From Verrucomicrobiaceae bacterium (GTDB lineage Bacteria > Verrucomicrobiota > Verrucomicrobiia > Verrucomicrobiales > Verrucomicrobiaceae): a stretch of DNA of 64,000 nucleotides. Positions 60,704 to 64,000 of this stretch are shown here, in pieces (within the stretch, counting starts at the first letter, position 1; each line of letters opens with the position of its first letter). The notes under the pieces are model-generated. The model had not been told where the DNA came from. It worked only from the letters and a program-made list of their open reading frames with translations, and made no database searches. Where the stretch lies: positions 434,001-498,000 of the forward strand of contig CANGYJ010000002.1 in assembly GCA_947458455.1 (NCBI GenBank). The letters run 5' to 3'. The position numbers were made by a program, and so were the translations under genes.

Positions 60704-63700
60704 TCACTTGATGAGCTTCCGCACCTGCTCCGCCAGCTTCTCCGCCCCATCGGGCGAGTAGCCGGTTTTCACGAAGGCGACCTTGCCTTCGGCGTCGATG
60801 ATGACGGTGTGGGGGATGCCTTCGACTTTGAACTGCTGGCCCACGCGTTGGAAGGCATCGAGGGCAACGTCCATTTTCCAGCCGCGGGTTTCGAGAAAGG
60901 TCTTCACCTGGTCGGTCGGCTCGGCTTGGTTCACGGCGATGAAGCGGACCTTGCTCGGATCAAACTCGGCCATCTTCGCGATCATATCCGGCAGGGATTT
61001 CACGCAGGGGCCGCACCAGGTGGCCCAGAAGTCGAGCACGATGACTTTGCCCTTTTCTTTGGCGAGATCGAAGTCGCCACCGGCGAGCAGTGGCAGCGTG
61101 AAGGTGGGCGCTTCTTGGGTGAGCATGGGCGAGCTCTCGCCGCCGGCCTCGGGCAGCACGGGCTCGGGGGTGTAGGCCAGCTTCCACTCGCGGAAGCTGA
61201 GCAGCAGGGCGCTCTCCTCCGGCGGTGTGGTGAGCACGGTGACGATTTGATTCATGGGCACCTTCACCTCGCCGAGTCGCGGCGCGTTGCCGGTCACGGC
61301 ATCGAGGTCGAAACGGCTCACATTGAGGGCGAGACGGCCGCCATTGCTCAGCAGCAGTGTGTGCGTGCTCGTGGCAGGTGATGCGGCGGACGGCGCGGGC
61401 TTTGCATCGGGCTTTTCGAGCCAGATGACGGCGCTGACGCGATCGGCGGGCACCTGCACGTTTTCCAGGCCGCTGCGCACGGCAAAGTGCTGGCTCGTGG
61501 CGGCCTCGATCACGCCGCGGAGGAGGTCGCCATTGGCGGCGACGAGGACGTGCTTCGGTGGTGAGTCGCGGCGGAAGCGTGGGATGAGCAGCGCATGCTC
61601 GCGGGCCTTCGGATCGACATTCGGCAGGGCGATCTGGCCGGGGCCGCTCTTCGCTTCGAAGTGGGTGATCTTCACCGTGCGCTCGCCATTGCCCCACAGG
61701 CTGAAGGGTTCGAGGATGAGGCCGCCACCGCTCTTCATCTGCGGCGTCACCGCGATCTGGCGCACGGGCACGCCATTGATGGAGACCTCCACAAAACGAT
61801 CCTTCATCGCGATGCGCACCGGCACGTTGCGCGGGGCGGCCACGCGGTTTTGATTGTCCATCTGATCGGCCTGCTTCTCGACGCCGAAGATGGTTTCATT
61901 GCTCATCTGGCCGAAGAGCAGGTTCAGGCTCTTGCCGGTGGGATCGGTGCCATTGGTGAAAAGGCGCACGCGAAGCGCGGAGAAGCCATTGCTTTCGATG
62001 CGGAAGCTCATCTCACTCACCTGCGAGAAGGTGGGATGCGCCAGCGAGCCGCCGGGCTCGATCTCGGCATGCTGATCGGCAAAAGTGACCTGCTGCTTCG
62101 TGCCGCGGATGGCGCGCCAACCTTTGTCCTTGAAGCCGGAGGCGTTCAGCGGCTCGCCGGAGAAATGCACGGCGTGAAGTTCCTCGGGCTTGAAGGAGGT
62201 GGTGGCGCAGAGGGGTGATTCGATGTCGAGGCGCTGCTCATCCATCGAGCGAAGCTTGCCGGGAAGGATGTCGCCGTTTTTGAGGTAAAAGAGCGCTTTG
62301 GCACGCGAAGCGACCTCGCTGAAGCCGGTGCGGGTGATCTCCAGATCCTTCGTTGGCAGCACGGACACCGATTTGGAGGCTCCAATCGGCTTCCAGCGCG
62401 GCATCGGGCCGCCATCGGCCTGCATCGTGCCGTGGAGCGTTTTGCCACCGACGGTCAATTTCCCAAACTGAGCCAGCGGCGGCATCTTTGGCGTGCCTTC
62501 TGGTGGTGACACACGAAGCTCGATGCGCATCGCCCCCTTCAATTGGAAGGTCACGGGCTTCGCGGCAAAGGCGGTGCGCAGTTCCACGCGGCCATCGGTC
62601 ATCGAAACGAGATCGCCACGCACCCACATGCCATCGGTGTAGCTCAGCGCGATCTGTGGCGAGATGAACCAGTTGCCGCTGAGGTTGTCCTCCGCCTGAT
62701 GGGCGGCGGCGAGCTGGCTCCACGGCAGCGAAGTCTCGCGAGCGCCAGCTTTGACGGTGAAGGTCTCCGCGTCTGCCTTCACGATGCGGCCTTTGAGCAC
62801 GCGACCATCCATCAGCTCGACCCGCGGCACGACGTCGGTGATCTCCGCTGGCAGCTTGCCATCCCACTCGCGCAGCAGCAGTTCATCGAGGGTGAGGTCC
62901 TGGCCTTTGTTTTTGAGGGTGAGGCCGGGAAAGAGCGGGATCTCCGTCTTCGGCGTGGCCGGGCGGGCATTGGCCATCTTCATCTGCACCAGCCCGGCGA
63001 TGGCGCCGATGAGGCCGCCGACCTGTGGCGCTGGATTTTCGACCTTTTCGGGCTTTTCGGCCTCGCTGGATACCACCGGCGGCATTTTCGTCTCCGCGAG
63101 TTTTTTGCCTGAACCATCGAACAGCGAACACAGGCCCGATTTCCGGTCCCAGAAGAGGCCGAGCGTCACGCTGCGCTGGTCATCGGCCAGCGTGTTGAGC
63201 ACATGAAACTCGCGACCTTGCAGCACGATCTCGTTGTCCCAGGTCTCGATCACGCAGCGCTGCTTTTCTTCGGAGGCGAGCTCGAGTTTGAAGTCCGGCC
63301 GCGCCTGCGAGCGCAGGCGAAGGCGCAGCTCCACCCGTTCCGGCAGCTTCATCTCGACCCGTGCGGCATGATTCCAGCCGATCTGGCTGATGTAACCGCC
63401 CGGCACATGACGCCAGAGGTGCTGCTTGTTCTCGTTTTCCGGCTTCCACCCGTTTCGCCCGCCGGGGCCCGCCAACAGAATGCCGCTGCCATTCAGGCGC
63501 TGCACACTGGTCACCGCGCTGCGTGCCACCGCCACCGTGCCGAACCGCGCCGCTTTCACCGTCACGTTCTTTGCATCGAAGCCGGTGATCGTGCCAAACA
63601 GCCGCGAGCCATCATCCAGGCGGATGCTGAGCGGCTCCTGGGTGATCTCGTCCTTGCTCCAGTCCTTGTTCGCGTCCGGCTTGAGATCGATCGAGCGCAG

Positions 63701-63877
63701 CACCTCGAGCCGCAGCTCCAACGGCTCGCCAAAGCGCGGCGGATCCACCCGCCACACGAGCTCCTTTTCCGTGCCGCTGACGATGCCACCTCCGACCACC
63801 TCGCCGTTTTTCCATTCCAGTTCGGATGCTGGCAACGACGTCGCGATGAACCCGCCCAGGAAGAGAAGCGGATTCAT
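60704..63877 (-). CDS. Large secreted protein with C-terminal TlpA-type thioredoxin domain
   Basis: This 1057-residue protein has a signal peptide (MNPLLFLGGFIATSLPAS). About 890 residues follow with repeated small beta modules (VTVKAARFGTVAVARSAVTSV, FTVKAGARETSLPWSQLAA, FAVRSGLENVQVPADRVSAV) and two concanavalin-like stretches. The C-terminus is a TlpA/ResA-like thioredoxin domain (about 910-1057) with WCGPC at 954-958 and cis-Pro in EGIPHT. TlpA domains reduce periplasmic disulfides or help cytochrome assembly. The N-terminal part I do not recognise as a named family. The start was set at the signal peptide. Confidence 0.85.
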   Translation of the reverse strand: MNPLLFLGGFIATSLPASELEWKNGEVVGGGIVSGTEKELVWRVDPPRFGEPLELRLEVLRSIDLKPDANKDWSKDEITQEPLSIRLDDGSRLFGTITGFDAKNVTVKAARFGTVAVARSAVTSVQRLNGSGILLAGPGGRNGWKPENENKQHLWRHVPGGYISQIGWNHAARVEMKLPERVELRLRLRSQARPDFKLELASEEKQRCVIETWDNEIVLQGREFHVLNTLADDQRSVTLGLFWDRKSGLCSLFDGSGKKLAETKMPPVVSSEAEKPEKVENPAPQVGGLIGAIAGLVQMKMANARPATPKTEIPLFPGLTLKNKGQDLTLDELLLREWDGKLPAEITDVVPRVELMDGRVLKGRIVKADAETFTVKAGARETSLPWSQLAAAHQAEDNLSGNWFISPQIALSYTDGMWVRGDLVSMTDGRVELRTAFAAKPVTFQLKGAMRIELRVSPPEGTPKMPPLAQFGKLTVGGKTLHGTMQADGGPMPRWKPIGASKSVSVLPTKDLEITRTGFSEVASRAKALFYLKNGDILPGKLRSMDEQRLDIESPLCATTSFKPEELHAVHFSGEPLNASGFKDKGWRAIRGTKQQVTFADQHAEIEPGGSLAHPTFSQVSEMSFRIESNGFSALRVRLFTNGTDPTGKSLNLLFGQMSNETIFGVEKQADQMDNQNRVAAPRNVPVRIAMKDRFVEVSINGVPVRQIAVTPQMKSGGGLILEPFSLWGNGERTVKITHFEAKSGPGQIALPNVDPKAREHALLIPRFRRDSPPKHVLVAANGDLLRGVIEAATSQHFAVRSGLENVQVPADRVSAVIWLEKPDAKPAPSAASPATSTHTLLLSNGGRLALNVSRFDLDAVTGNAPRLGEVKVPMNQIVTVLTTPPEESALLLSFREWKLAYTPEPVLPEAGGESSPMLTQEAPTFTLPLLAGGDFDLAKEKGKVIVLDFWATWCGPCVKSLPDMIAKMAEFDPSKVRFIAVNQAEPTDQVKTFLETRGWKMDVALDAFQRVGQQFKVEGIPHTVIIDAEGKVAFVKTGYSPDGAEKLAEQVRKLIK

Positions 63878-64000
63878 GTGGAGAGCCAGACGAGGCACGC
63901 GGGTGAGCATCCCCGATGAAAAGGCCCCAGCCCGCAAAACGCACGTCAAATTTTCGGGTCAGCGCGGAAGTTCGTGCGGGTGCCTTGCCGGGAAGTGGGG

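Overview
The window reads as chromosomal DNA of a Verrucomicrobiota bacterium, probably close to Verrucomicrobiaceae such as Prosthecobacter or Verrucomicrobium. The reasons are high GC, families typical of the PVC group (a planctomycete-type cytochrome/DUF1549/DUF1553 giant, a PVC membrane-bound dehydrogenase with HEAT repeats and cytochrome c, DUF1080, NIPSNAP, ThuA, several formylglycine sulfatases), a lexA gene preceded by a TGTTC-N4-GAACA palindrome (the operator reported for Verrucomicrobia), and many dispersed palindromic repeats. Genus-level placement is inference.

Layout. 1-9.1 kb: a TPR protein cut by the window edge, lexA, cysteine desulfurase and HtrA-like protease on +, then comEC, a membrane TPR protein, a LysR regulator and an AsmA-like protein on -. 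9.1-10.1 kb: a REP-associated tyrosine transposase (RAYT) between two copies of a nested palindrome. 10.1-20.4 kb: a 1699-residue cytochrome/WD40/DUF1549/DUF1553 protein, a PIN-domain toxin pair, an FHA-cyclase protein, Nudix, cupin, OmpA and ThuA-like genes. 20.5-21.5 kb: a second, IS200-like TnpA unit, also flanked by nested palindromes. 21.5-27 kb: class I fumarase, moaE, a Dabb protein, a sulfatase continuous with a GxxExxY protein, and tRNA-Pro. 27-32 kb: glycosyltransferase 9, a damaged kinase/sigma-factor pair, aldose epimerase and PP2C phosphatase. 32-44 kb: P1B-4 metal ATPase, pgsA, ridA, mutT, dgt, rpsB-tsf, ilvD, DUF1080, FKBP isomerase, tRNA-Met and tRNA-Asn. 44-51 kb: a DedA gene on -, then a + strand run of NIPSNAP, vapBC, polysaccharide lyase, SGNH hydrolase, creatininase and sulfatase that looks like a glycan or organic-sulfate scavenging block. 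51-64 kb: cdsA and plsC (with pgsA, phospholipid synthesis), the PVC dehydrogenase, gatB, a Gfo/Idh/MocA oxidoreductase, MOSC protein and mobA (with moaE, molybdenum cofactor), and a 1057-residue protein ending in a TlpA thioredoxin domain.

The most notable feature is the repeat biology. Five short palindromes lie inside reading frames and are translated without breaking them: three in the PVC dehydrogenase, one in the kinase and one in mobA. Two of them, in unrelated genes, encode nearly the same peptide in the same frame. Nine larger nested palindromes lie between genes, four of them bracketing the two transposase genes. One repeat seems to encode the hydrophobic core of a sulfatase signal peptide. 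The sigma-factor gene appears to carry two compensating one-base indels that put its region 2 out of frame while leaving the ORF open.

Classical Shine-Dalgarno sequences are scarce here, so many starts were chosen from signal peptides, domain starts or stop/start overlaps.
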